A DNA stretch of 36,295 nt from a virus. This document shows, piece by piece, positions 1-8,339 of this stretch. The position numbers were made by a program, and so were the translations under genes. The DNA lies in IMG/VR virus record IMGVR_UViG_3300021364_000073, positions 1-36,295 of that record. One strand, given 5' to 3'. The notes beneath the pieces are model-generated. The model was not told the DNA's origin and ran no database searches. It saw nothing but the letters and a program-made list of their open reading frames with translations. The stretch's first letter is position 1. Every line of letters begins with the position of its first letter.

Positions 1-443
1 TAGAAGAGTATATAGCTCAACAAGAACTTGCTATTAAACAACAAGAGGTTCAGGTCAAGCAAAGCAAAGTGCAAGTAGATATGTTAGAGGTGCAAGCTGA
101 AAGCACTAACGAATCTACAAAGCAGGCTATTCAGCAAGAAACCGCACAAATGAATCAGATTTTAGAGATTCAAAAGCTACAGCTTGAACAGATGAGAATT
201 AAGCTATCTGAAACTGAAAAGCTAATGGAAGAAAGAAGGCTAAACTCCGAGCAGGAGCTTGAGCGAATTAGACTAGCTATGCAAAGCATTACGGAGCAAA
301 GCAAGGAAACAGCAGCAAAAGCACAGCCTTTAGTAATAAACAATATAATTCCTAAACGAGGTAAGCGACGAGCTAACATGATAAATGACGACTTAGGAAA
401 CGTAGCAGGGATAGAGGTAGAGGACATTGAGGAGGAGAGCTAA
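1..443 (+). CDS. Portal protein, C-terminal part (continues from 34056-36295)
   Basis: The reading frame is open from the first base (codons start at base 3) to TAA at 441-443. It joins the frame that starts at 34056 when the sequence is closed on the 126-bp terminal overlap, giving a protein of about 851 residues. This part is almost entirely charged, Gln/Glu-rich coiled coil and ends in an acidic tail (DIEEES). It is the far C-terminal extension of the portal and has no enzymatic motif. The last codons carry GAGGAGGAG, a strong Shine-Dalgarno for the next gene at 444. The split is an artefact of where the circle was opened, not a gene truncation. Confidence 0.85.
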   Translation, partial: EEYIAQQELAIKQQEVQVKQSKVQVDMLEVQAESTNESTKQAIQQETAQMNQILEIQKLQLEQMRIKLSETEKLMEERRLNSEQELERIRLAMQSITEQSKETAAKAQPLVINNIIPKRGKRRANMINDDLGNVAGIEVEDIEEES

Positions 444-959
444 ATGTCGGTTCCTACGCCAGTTATACCCCCTGATGGCAGTGTATCGTCTGACTGGGCG
501 TATCCTCTTGGAGCGTCTTTACTCTCTCAATTATCTGAATCGACTAAAAGCGATTTGTTGGCAGTTACAAACATCGGGACAAGCATTACTAGCGTTATTG
601 AAAAAGCATTAGAGCGTATAGATGAGCTGTCTGATTTTACTACTTTCTTGCTTGATGGCACACAGCTAGACGGTTTAGCAAATGGCGGTAGCGCAACCTA
701 CACGGTAAGCAATACTGGTGACTCTCCAGCGGTACGATTGGTTATAATCTTAGGCGCAATTACACCTACTTTTGGAGCTACAATAGAAGTGTCGGATGGA
801 GTTAATGCTTATCAATTATCTCTTTCTACTGCTAATAGTGTGAAAAGAATTGAGTTTAATGATTTAGATCCGAGTTTTGTTAGCAGTTTTACAATTACTA
901 ACAATAGCGGAGTTTCCCTAGCGTCTTCTGCTAACAGTTTAGTAGTAGTGGGGTTATAA
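444..959 (+). CDS. Probable virion structural protein, beta-rich
   Basis: 171 residues, starting one base after the portal stop behind GAGGAGGAG. The N-terminal 70 residues look helical (LSQLSESTKSDLLAV, then VIEKALERIDEL). The rest is Ser/Thr/Val-rich beta sequence ending hydrophobically (SLVVVGL), as expected of a small beta-sandwich appendage or head/tail accessory protein. It lies between the portal and a 1200-residue tail protein, with a 0-base gap to the next start at 960. I recognise no named family. A virion role is inferred from position and composition. Confidence 0.7.
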   Translation: MSVPTPVIPPDGSVSSDWAYPLGASLLSQLSESTKSDLLAVTNIGTSITSVIEKALERIDELSDFTTFLLDGTQLDGLANGGSATYTVSNTGDSPAVRLVIILGAITPTFGATIEVSDGVNAYQLSLSTANSVKRIEFNDLDPSFVSSFTITNNSGVSLASSANSLVVVGL

Positions 960-3900
960 ATGCCAACGATTTCAACGACGACTAATTTAGACCAGATTAC
1001 AGGTTACAGTGATGGCGAAGCATATACGCTGAATCAACAAGCAAATCTCACGATAGACAGTGACAACCGCTATTCACAAAATGGCACAATTCTTGGCACT
1101 ATATCTTATTCTAGTCTATATGACGGTGGAATAAACATTGATGCTAGAGAAACGTGGTGGATACCCTTTGACGCTTCAAGCGGTAATGTGCCAGCGTTGT
1201 CAACATACGGCACAACAGATGTAGAAGTAAGTTCAGTTGGCGTTGGCGAGTTTTTAGGTATCTGGGCAAATCTTGGCGATTCAGCTCCAATGACAGCAGG
1301 TACAGCATTGCCCACTACTGGCTATGTAAAACTAAGAAAAAAAACAGGTACTATTGCAGATGATGATGTACTCACGTTTACAAACAACTCAGCAACGGTA
1401 ACAGTCAATTCAGCAACAGGCGGTCAGCGAGGGTGGTTATTAGTACACGCAAAAGTAGGATACTTTGTAGAAACATACAATTTTGCAAATTACTTTAATA
1501 TGTATGGTGATTGGTTTGAACTTGGTGTTTCAGATGGTAGTAATTCTCAAACATTCCAACATTTTTGCGAAACAGCTCCAGCAGCAGTACAGGTAGAAAC
1601 AGGAAACGGAACTGGTGTGTACGAATGGTATTGGAATTTATCAAGCACAAATTATTCAATTTATTATTCAAGTGATTATTTAGATACAAGCGACAGAAGC
1701 CGAGTCTACGACTGGAATAGCACAGGGTTACTTACTTTTTCAAATGGTACACTTGGCAAAGTTCCTCCGAATGGCGCAAGAATTAGAGTTCCAAACCTTG
1801 CAATTTTTGCTTATGACTCAAGCTACAACAGAAAACTTTGGACTGATAACGGTTATGACGATACCCGTTCTTGGAACTTAGAAGTTAGAGGGTCTAGAGG
1901 ACCATTCAATACAAGCACAATAGATTGCACTAGCGGTGGCATTACCACATCTGGATACACAAAACCGATAGTCAAGAACTCATGCGCTCCGAATTTTATT
2001 AGCGTTGGTACAGAAGAAACAACAATGCAGGATTGCGGTTTTGCATATTTCTCAACAAACAATAATCAAAGTTTCAATATTTCTGATTGTCTAAAAGGAA
2101 CAATGACTAAAGTTAGTTGGCACACCTATGTTGGTAACAAGACTTCAACAATCAATAATTTCGATGATTGTACTTGGACTGATTGCGAATTTTTTACTTT
2201 CAACAGCAATGTTTTCAATAATTGCGATAACAATGTTTTTAACAACTGCATTTTTGGGAAAGAACAAAGTAGTAGCAGTGGTGTTTTGCAAATAACAAGT
2301 TGCAACAATTTAACAATTAACAACTCACAATTTTATAGCGCAAGGTCAAGAACTGGGTCTCAAAAACTATATAGCTTAAAGTTTACTACATGCGACAGAA
2401 TGGACATCAATAATATTAGTCCAACTCATTGGCGTGGTGGTGTTGGAACTCATGAAGGAATAAACTTAACAACATGCGATAATGTGATTTTACGTGATTG
2501 CGGTTCAGTTGGCAATTATGTTTTATTTGGTGGAACTCAAAAGCCTTTTTATAAGGGTACTAGTGCAAATATTTCAATGTCAGAATTTAATGTTTGTACT
2601 GGCTGGGAAGGAACAGGAACGATTACAACTAGCACAAGCTCAACTACTGTAACTGGTTCAAATATTACAGGAACAGGAACGATTACAACTAGCACAAGCT
2701 CAACTACTGTGACTGGTTCAAGTACAACGTTTGCGACTACAGATCTTGGAATGGTTTTATATGATTCTAATTTGAATTTCATTGGTATCATTGGATCTTA
2801 TGTAAGCCCAACACAAGTTAGACTAGAAGCAAATGCAAATGTAACTTTATCAGGAGAGCCGTTTGTAATTACAACTTTTGCAAGTGCAAGTGTTGGAATG
2901 TTTTTATATGATTTTGACTTAAACGTAATTGGTAGAATTGCAACTTATGTAAGCGCAACAGAAGTTACACTAGAAGCAAATGCAAATGTAACTTTATCAG
3001 GAGAGCCGTTTGTAATTACAAATCACCCTTACAGCTCAGGATTTCCATCAACAAATGAAAGTTTGTATTTCAATGATTCTCATGGCTATGACCAAGAACT
3101 TGCTTGGGGCAGCGTTGCCGATATAGAAAATGCGGTATTGCATAGAGGTGGTGGAACTGGGACATTCGGTGGTCGATATGAATCAGACAAAGGCACACAC
3201 TATGGAACGCTTGTTGATAATAAGGGAATTAACCCGACTCAATTAACTTTGTGCATGTTTTTTGCGGCACAATCAAGCAGAGACAAAAGTTTGCAGTCTT
3301 TAACTCTATCACCAACGACATTAAAGCAATCGGGTGGTGGGCTTTTTTTTGAAAACCTAAACGATACTGCGATTATTGAAACAGTAAATTGGGTCAAAGG
3401 TGCAACAAGTTTTAAGAACGTAAATCCAACACGCAGGGGCGGTAATGCAACAAATATAACATATACTTATGATTTAAATAGCGGGAACGGTTATTCAGGA
3501 ACATTTAAAGCTTTAACAGGTGCTAATTTATCTAGCGAAACTATCTCACCGACAGGTTTTAAGTTAAAGTTAAAAGCAGAATATACAAGTTTAAGTACGG
3601 CAGATTTTATCGCTTCACCATACAGGTTTGAAATATTCTTAAACACAAGCGCAAGCGATTTAGCATCTAATAAACAAGGGACAACCGAATCATTGTATTT
3701 AATTCAAAACAATGAGCCCGACAGTTTAGCAGCGTTTTTCGACAATACTAGTGGCGAATTGAAATACGTGGCAAGTGAAGTAACAACAGGACAAATATCG
3801 CTTTACCCTGAATACTACAGCAATGCGGCAAGCACGATACGAATTAGAAAAGTCGGATATGAGGTTATTCAATTAAACACAACGCAACTCATCTACGGCG

Positions 3901-4562
3901 AGACATTTCCTATTCAGCAAGCCGAGAACGGTATTGCTACAACAACTCCAACAGCGACAGGAATTAGTGTAACGAATCACGGTGCAAGTCCAGTTACTTG
4001 GGAAGGCAAAACGTGGTCGATTTCGATTGTTGTAACAGACAGCAGTTCAGCGGCTACGATTGCACAATACATCCAATACTATCTAGGACAGAACAGTTAT
4101 TCGTTGGATTCTACGCTTCACAACATGGCGTATCACGACATGGTTATTCCAACAAGTACAGGATACGAGACAGCCCGTGGGCAGGTGTTCGGCAGTGCAG
4201 GGGCTACGCTTAAAGGCGTTCGGGTAGTAGATGGCAGTGGCAACGAGATTGCTGGTTTTGCTCGTATGCAAGCTGATGATGGAAGCTATTATTCACCAGC
4301 GGCGGCGTATACTCTCACAGTTAGCAATATCGTTTCAGGCAGTCGTTTGCTTTTGAGAAGAACAGACACGTTAGCGGTAATTAGCAACGTGACAGTGACA
4401 AGCGGCACGTTCACTTACACCTATACTCATACTTCGGATATACCTGTAGAAATAGTCGTGCGTAAAGCTACGACTTCACCTTATTATCAGGAGTGGAGTA
4501 CAACAACGACTTTGAGTAATAGTAATAACACGCAAACGGCTAACCAACTAAGTGACGAGTAA
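960..4562 (+). CDS. Large tail fibre/spike-type protein with internal repeats
   Basis: 1200 residues, the longest gene here. Residues ~320-520 are rich in short Asn/Thr/Cys-Asp beta repeats with evenly spaced small polar residues, typical of a right-handed beta-helix in receptor-binding spikes. Residues ~550-690 hold two tandem duplications: a 20-residue unit with TSTSSTTVTGS, and a 49-residue unit ending in LEANANVTLSGEPFVIT. The C-terminal ~120 residues form an Ig-like beta domain (TVSNIVSGSRLLL) that resembles a segment of the next protein (VGNLVSGDRVLV). The likely role is host recognition at the tail or capsid surface. No depolymerase active site could be assigned. Family assignment is by composition and context only. 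Confidence 0.7.
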   Translation: MPTISTTTNLDQITGYSDGEAYTLNQQANLTIDSDNRYSQNGTILGTISYSSLYDGGINIDARETWWIPFDASSGNVPALSTYGTTDVEVSSVGVGEFLGIWANLGDSAPMTAGTALPTTGYVKLRKKTGTIADDDVLTFTNNSATVTVNSATGGQRGWLLVHAKVGYFVETYNFANYFNMYGDWFELGVSDGSNSQTFQHFCETAPAAVQVETGNGTGVYEWYWNLSSTNYSIYYSSDYLDTSDRSRVYDWNSTGLLTFSNGTLGKVPPNGARIRVPNLAIFAYDSSYNRKLWTDNGYDDTRSWNLEVRGSRGPFNTSTIDCTSGGITTSGYTKPIVKNSCAPNFISVGTEETTMQDCGFAYFSTNNNQSFNISDCLKGTMTKVSWHTYVGNKTSTINNFDDCTWTDCEFFTFNSNVFNNCDNNVFNNCIFGKEQSSSSGVLQITSCNNLTINNSQFYSARSRTGSQKLYSLKFTTCDRMDINNISPTHWRGGVGTHEGINLTTCDNVILRDCGSVGNYVLFGGTQKPFYKGTSANISMSEFNVCTGWEGTGTITTSTSSTTVTGSNITGTGTITTSTSSTTVTGSSTTFATTDLGMVLYDSNLNFIGIIGSYVSPTQVRLEANANVTLSGEPFVITTFASASVGMFLYDFDLNVIGRIATYVSATEVTLEANANVTLSGEPFVITNHPYSSGFPSTNESLYFNDSHGYDQELAWGSVADIENAVLHRGGGTGTFGGRYESDKGTHYGTLVDNKGINPTQLTLCMFFAAQSSRDKSLQSLTLSPTTLKQSGGGLFFENLNDTAIIETVNWVKGATSFKNVNPTRRGGNATNITYTYDLNSGNGYSGTFKALTGANLSSETISPTGFKLKLKAEYTSLSTADFIASPYRFEIFLNTSASDLASNKQGTTESLYLIQNNEPDSLAAFFDNTSGELKYVASEVTTGQISLYPEYYSNAASTIRIRKVGYEVIQLNTTQLIYGETFPIQQAENGIATTTPTATGISVTNHGASPVTWEGKTWSISIVVTDSSSAATIAQYIQYYLGQNSYSLDSTLHNMAYHDMVIPTSTGYETARGQVFGSAGATLKGVRVVDGSGNEIAGFARMQADDGSYYSPAAAYTLTVSNIVSGSRLLLRRTDTLAVISNVTVTSGTFTYTYTHTSDIPVEIVVRKATTSPYYQEWSTTTTLSNSNNTQTANQLSDE
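2610..2721 (+). repeat. Two 52-bp direct repeats, 60-bp period, inside the fibre gene
   Basis: Bases 2610-2661 and 2670-2721 match except one position (A2651/G2711). The 60-bp offset is a multiple of three, so the frame is kept. The repeat encodes the Thr/Ser-rich TSTSSTTVTGS unit. Confidence 0.9.
2743..3021 (+). repeat. 49-residue tandem duplication in the fibre gene
   Basis: Bases 2822-2874 recur identically at 2969-3021, a 147-bp offset. The upstream part of each copy is diverged at DNA level but similar in protein (LYDSNLNFIGIIGSYVSPTQ against LYDFDLNVIGRIATYVSATE). The identical 3' halves suggest recent gene conversion on top of an older duplication. Confidence 0.85.
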
Positions 4563-4565
4563 AAT

Positions 4566-6002
4566 ATGGCAATAGGGGACGATTTTAGCATTAGCTCAAC
4601 TGGTGACATAAGGCACACTAGCGGAACAACCGTTTACACTGTGCTTGAGCTGCATGAATGGCTACAGGATTTAGCTGATGATGCTGCTTCAACTGGTAAT
4701 GATGATCTTGATATTCTTTCGCCTAATCCATCGAAGTTAGACGGACCTAGGGACAGTGCGGTAGCGAGTCGTCTTAACTTACTTACTGATGGTAGTGTAG
4801 CTTTTAACATTGATGACACTGCTGCTGAGTATTTTAATTTTGGATCAATTAAACAAGATGACGCAGATGTTCAGTATTCGGGCTTAAAAACTATCGGTGG
4901 TATTGTAGCTAATAGCCCAGTTTATGTAGTGCAAAATGGCTCAAAACTCACCTCGTTTTGGTCAAATGGGCACATACAGATTTTGGTGAAAGTAAAAACT
5001 GGTGGAGCGTTAATAGATAGCGGTGATGTTACTGCTTTCTCAAGAAAATGGACACAAACCTACTCTCACTTTGATGTTAATTTAGCAGCAGGTGGTGAGA
5101 CCTCAGCAGCTTTAGCTACAGCCGTAGATGGCAATATTACGCTTACCGAAGCACAGGCAGCAGCTTTATCAACAGACGTAGCAATTACGTTTGGCGATAC
5201 AACTCAAGACTTAGGTAACGGCAACGGCTCGAAGTTATACAAAGGAACAATCGCCCTATCTAATGGCATAACGCTTCAAGAGGCGTATCAGTACTTGCAA
5301 TACATTACACGAGAGGGCAGTACAACGACATTAAACAGCATCCCAGGATGGCGATACAGAGTGCTAAATAGTGCTTACGCAGAAGTGCCTTCAGCTCCCT
5401 TCGGGACTTTTGCCGGAGGTACTTTCTTCTTTGCTCAAGGGTGGTATGTATCAGGAGTGTTAGCAGCGGAAGCTACTAACTATCAGCTAATTGCTCACGA
5501 TGGCACGACACAAGTTCCGCCTACAACAATTACAATATCCGTTGGTAATCTCGTATCGGGAGATAGAGTTTTAGTCGCAAGAGATAATGGCAGTGGCGGT
5601 ATTTTAACTGATGAGTATACTCCAGCGGCAACAAGCTCAGGGGCTACATCTATTGTAGTAAGTGAGACAATTAAGACGGATACGCCAGCAGCAGGAGTAA
5701 TTCGTATTAAAGGAGCTAGGTATACTTACACAAGTATCACAGCAGGGACAAAAACCTTTAATGGTCTTTCTCCTGCCTTAGCGGAAAATATTGCAACTAC
5801 AGATGATGTTTTTGTACCGTTTATAGATACAGCCACAACTACAACGAGTGAGAGCGTGTTGTTTGTTTATGACGCTAATTTTAATGCTAGAGTGGATGTT
5901 CGTAACGGTAGCGGAGCATCTCCAATTATACCGTTTACTACAACAATCGGAGTGACTAATGCTGGTGGTAGTGTAAATGCCAGCCGTAACAGTGATGTGT
6001 AA
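4566..6002 (+). CDS. Probable tail/appendage structural protein
   Basis: 478 residues. It starts three bases after the preceding stop and overlaps the next start (TAATG). It has a mixed N-terminal domain with aromatic beta sequence (residues ~80-180). The C-terminal half is Ser/Thr/Gly-rich beta sequence and contains an Ig-like segment (TISVGNLVSGDRVLVARDNG) related to the C-terminus of the 1200-residue neighbour. No catalytic motif is seen. The shared module and tight spacing suggest that the two proteins sit in the same virion appendage. The function is inferred. Confidence 0.65.
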   Translation: MAIGDDFSISSTGDIRHTSGTTVYTVLELHEWLQDLADDAASTGNDDLDILSPNPSKLDGPRDSAVASRLNLLTDGSVAFNIDDTAAEYFNFGSIKQDDADVQYSGLKTIGGIVANSPVYVVQNGSKLTSFWSNGHIQILVKVKTGGALIDSGDVTAFSRKWTQTYSHFDVNLAAGGETSAALATAVDGNITLTEAQAAALSTDVAITFGDTTQDLGNGNGSKLYKGTIALSNGITLQEAYQYLQYITREGSTTTLNSIPGWRYRVLNSAYAEVPSAPFGTFAGGTFFFAQGWYVSGVLAAEATNYQLIAHDGTTQVPPTTITISVGNLVSGDRVLVARDNGSGGILTDEYTPAATSSGATSIVVSETIKTDTPAAGVIRIKGARYTYTSITAGTKTFNGLSPALAENIATTDDVFVPFIDTATTTTSESVLFVYDANFNARVDVRNGSGASPIIPFTTTIGVTNAGGSVNASRNSDV

Positions 6003-6628
6003 TGCCATATTACAGCGAGCCGTTTACCTTCAATTTTAATACGTCGCTAATAGCCGTCGATAGTGGAGTAGTCGATGTAGACTGCAATACTCTCTATGAT
6101 GCTATCAAGTTAGCGCAATGGAGTGAGGAGGGAATTATCTATGAAAGAATCGGAAAAGGATCAGGGCTTGATGACCTCGGACCAGGTGTCCAGGTCGGTA
6201 TCACCGTCGAGTTATTGGGGTCGTGGCAACTGTTGTTTCCGACCGGGAACTACATCGCACGAATCGCAGGAGGGAATCTCGTCGGAGGGCCAGGGGGAGA
6301 TCCAGTCGCATACTCAGCAGGAGTGCAAACCCTCTTAATTCAGTCAGCAAATAGTACGGTTGTTAGCACGTCGGGAAGCATACCTACAGCTACACAGATA
6401 GCGGATACAGTTTTGAAACGGTCTACAAGTAATGTAGAAGCAAGCGGAACAGGGGACACTTTATCGCTTAAATCGCTTTATGGAATGATTGCTCAAGGCG
6501 TTCATAACACACAAGTTAATGGCTCTAAACTGGTAATAACTAAGAGCGATGACAGCACAACACTAGGCGAGCGCACCATAACAACTGATGCAACCGCATT
6601 ACCGATTACAGGGCTAGATAGTGACTAA
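6002..6628 (+). CDS. Conserved virion-associated protein with a GC-rich mosaic core
   Basis: 208 residues, start overlapping the previous stop (TAATG). The central segment (about residues 45-110) has Gly-rich beta turns such as GNYIARIAGGNLVGGPGGDP and then SAGVQTLLIQSA. I recall this pattern from a widespread short protein next to phage tail genes, but I cannot name the family. This core has very different composition from the rest of the gene (71 of 120 bases G/C at 6181-6300, with many C-ending codons), so it was probably acquired by recombination. The C-terminus is simple beta sequence with a TTITTDATALPITGL tail. Confidence 0.65.
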   Translation: MPYYSEPFTFNFNTSLIAVDSGVVDVDCNTLYDAIKLAQWSEEGIIYERIGKGSGLDDLGPGVQVGITVELLGSWQLLFPTGNYIARIAGGNLVGGPGGDPVAYSAGVQTLLIQSANSTVVSTSGSIPTATQIADTVLKRSTSNVEASGTGDTLSLKSLYGMIAQGVHNTQVNGSKLVITKSDDSTTLGERTITTDATALPITGLDSD

Positions 6629-6950
6629 TGCTGGCTTTCAGAATCATCTACACTTTTTGTATGGCTTACCTGGCGGTATTCTTACTAAGCGAGACACCTC
6701 CGATATTTTGGATCGGTGGCGTAAGTATCAAAAACAGGAGCAGCAGCTTGAAGAGGAATTGGCTGCTAAGCTACTACAAAAACAACAAACTAACATTGAA
6801 ATACCAACTACTATAAAAGAGGATAAACTTGAAGATGTATTAAAAGCAAAATTACATAGCAAGCCGCAATCTGGAGAGCTTGTTGGCGCAGATCGTGTAA
6901 AACGTGTTAAGCTGTTATTATTATTACTAGAATTAGATGATGAAATATAA
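6621..6950 (+). CDS. Small charged protein, unknown
   Basis: 109 residues from a GTG start at 6621 that overlaps the end of the upstream gene. The middle is a strongly charged helix (LDRWRKYQKQEQQLEEELAA) and the C-terminus is a Leu-rich helix (VKRVKLLLLLLELDDEI). The competing ATG at 6628 opens a 62-residue frame that ends early and has hydrophobic, non-gene-like composition, so the GTG frame is preferred. It overlaps the next gene by 14 bases, implying translational coupling. It sits just ahead of the scaffold and capsid genes, so a head-assembly accessory is possible. The family was not recognised. Confidence 0.6.
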   Translation: MTNAGFQNHLHFLYGLPGGILTKRDTSDILDRWRKYQKQEQQLEEELAAKLLQKQQTNIEIPTTIKEDKLEDVLKAKLHSKPQSGELVGADRVKRVKLLLLLLELDDEI

Positions 6951-7251
6951 ATTGTATCAGTTTTGTTACATACAAAATAAAGTTGTTCCGGTGGAAGATG
7001 TTATAAGAGAAAGGTATGCTAGAGACTTGTTTATACAAGATGAAATGGAGCCTACTCGCAATCCCTTAAATCCTAAAGAAATATACACAAGTAAATCAAA
7101 ATTAAGGGCGGCTTATCGAGCTGCTGGAGTTGTAGAAGTAGGAGATGCTTACGAGCGTGGATATGTGCCCGACAGGGAGTCAGGTGCTACCGAACGCAAG
7201 TTAGTTGCTAAACTAAAAGAACAAATGATTGATAGGTATAGAAATGGTTAA
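6937..7251 (+). CDS. Small protein upstream of scaffold, unknown
   Basis: 104 residues starting ATGATG inside the end of the previous gene. It is hydrophilic and basic (YTSKSKLRAAYRAAGVVEVG, then ERGYVPDRESGATERKL). The phrasing resembles small phage proteins that carry a residue-numbered positional tag near the capsid, but I cannot name a family. It overlaps the scaffold gene start by 8 bases (ATGGTTAA). Part of the head-morphogenesis cluster by position. Confidence 0.6.
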   Translation: MMKYKLYQFCYIQNKVVPVEDVIRERYARDLFIQDEMEPTRNPLNPKEIYTSKSKLRAAYRAAGVVEVGDAYERGYVPDRESGATERKLVAKLKEQMIDRYRNG

Positions 7252-8308
7252 TGACACGGAAAGTACAGAGATCGTAGCAGAAAGAAATGAAGCTCCTATA
7301 AGCATTAGGGATCGTTTGCAACAGGAACTATCTGAGGAACTCACAGAGGATAGCACCGCAGACGCAGATAGTGTAGAGAGTGACGAATCCGACGACAGCT
7401 CCACTGAGGAACCCCAAGATACAACAGAAGAAGTTGCGCCTAAACATGTTTTTGCCCCTCCAGCAGATATGAACGCTCTTGAAAAAGAAGCATTTTTGTC
7501 TCCTTCAGCCGAAAATACACACGTTATTCAAAACTATTTGAATCGTAGAGCTTATGAAACTCGAACGCAATACGATAAAAAGATGCAAGAGGTAAATCAG
7601 CTTAAATCGCAGCTAGGCTCTCTGTATGAGTCTGTTCAGCAGTATGAAAATGATTACGCTAAAGACGGAATCTCGATTGCAGACATAACAAAAAGGTCGA
7701 TTGCATGGGATAAAGCTATGCAAAATAACCCTGTATCTGCCGCTAGGGAATGGCTAGAAAGCTACGGTTTAACTGTAGATGACCTATTAGAAGGTCAAAT
7801 GCAGTATGAGCAACAAGGGCAACAACCACAACAAGCGCAACAAACACAACAATCACAATATCTTACACGAGAAGAAGCCGAAAAGATTGCCGAGGAGCGT
7901 TTTCAATCTGCACAAGAAGACCAACAAAAAAAGGCACTTGAATACTATAACCAACAGGTTGTAAACTCATTTACAGCAGCCAAACCATTATTCAAAGACC
8001 CTGAAACGGCAGCCCAACTCGAAGCAGAGATGGCTCCTGTAGTTCAGGCTCTTACAAGTACGGGTAGGTACAGCTCCGCAGAGGAGATCCTTGAAACCGC
8101 CTATAACTATGTGGTGAATGGCAATCCGACTTTCTCCAGCCTAAATAGTCGTATGGCTGCTCAGTCGGCAATGGAAAAAGAAGCGGCAAAGGTTCAAAAA
8201 GCCAAAGCTGCAAGTAAATCTGTCACTGGCTCCGCAGGTAGTGGAACTCCCAGAATAGCAAGTAAAGATATTCGGGATAATCTACGCCGTCGAATGGTCG
8301 GAGAGTAA
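7244..8308 (+). CDS. Putative capsid scaffolding protein
   Basis: 354 residues from the ATG at 7244. A TTG at 7229 would add five residues (MIGIE) and is less likely. The N-terminus is very acidic (long Glu/Asp/Ser run at residues ~20-65). It is followed by helical sequence (QLKSQLGSLYESVQQYEND), a Gln-rich linker (~185-205), a charged coiled coil and a basic C-terminus (DNLRRRMVGE). An acidic, helical protein with a basic capsid-binding tail directly upstream of the major capsid gene is the usual form of podovirus scaffolds. No protease motif is seen. Sequence identity of scaffolds is generally poor, so this rests on architecture and position. Confidence 0.75.
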   Translation: MVNDTESTEIVAERNEAPISIRDRLQQELSEELTEDSTADADSVESDESDDSSTEEPQDTTEEVAPKHVFAPPADMNALEKEAFLSPSAENTHVIQNYLNRRAYETRTQYDKKMQEVNQLKSQLGSLYESVQQYENDYAKDGISIADITKRSIAWDKAMQNNPVSAAREWLESYGLTVDDLLEGQMQYEQQGQQPQQAQQTQQSQYLTREEAEKIAEERFQSAQEDQQKKALEYYNQQVVNSFTAAKPLFKDPETAAQLEAEMAPVVQALTSTGRYSSAEEILETAYNYVVNGNPTFSSLNSRMAAQSAMEKEAAKVQKAKAASKSVTGSAGSGTPRIASKDIRDNLRRRMVGE

Positions 8309-8314
8309 CAGTAG

Positions 8315-8337
8315 GTTATCCCATAATTAGGGATAAC
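8315..8337 (+). promoter_or_regulatory. Perfect 8-bp hairpin just ahead of the capsid start
   Basis: GTTATCCC (8315-8322), loop ATAATTA, GGGATAAC (8330-8337), two bases before ATG 8340. The AGGGA that would serve as ribosome binding site lies in the 3' arm. The hairpin could stabilise or define the 5' end of the capsid message, or tune translation. There is no U-tract, so it is not a classical terminator. Confidence 0.7.
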
Positions 8338-8339
8338 AA

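Noticed and set aside
6628-6816. ATG-initiated 62-residue frame overlapping 6621-6950
   Set aside because: It ends early, is hydrophobic and odd in composition; the GTG frame is longer, charged and coupled to the next gene.
7229-8308. TTG start at 7229 for the scaffold-like gene
   Set aside because: ATG 7244 is five codons on, is the stronger codon, and overlaps the previous stop in the usual way.
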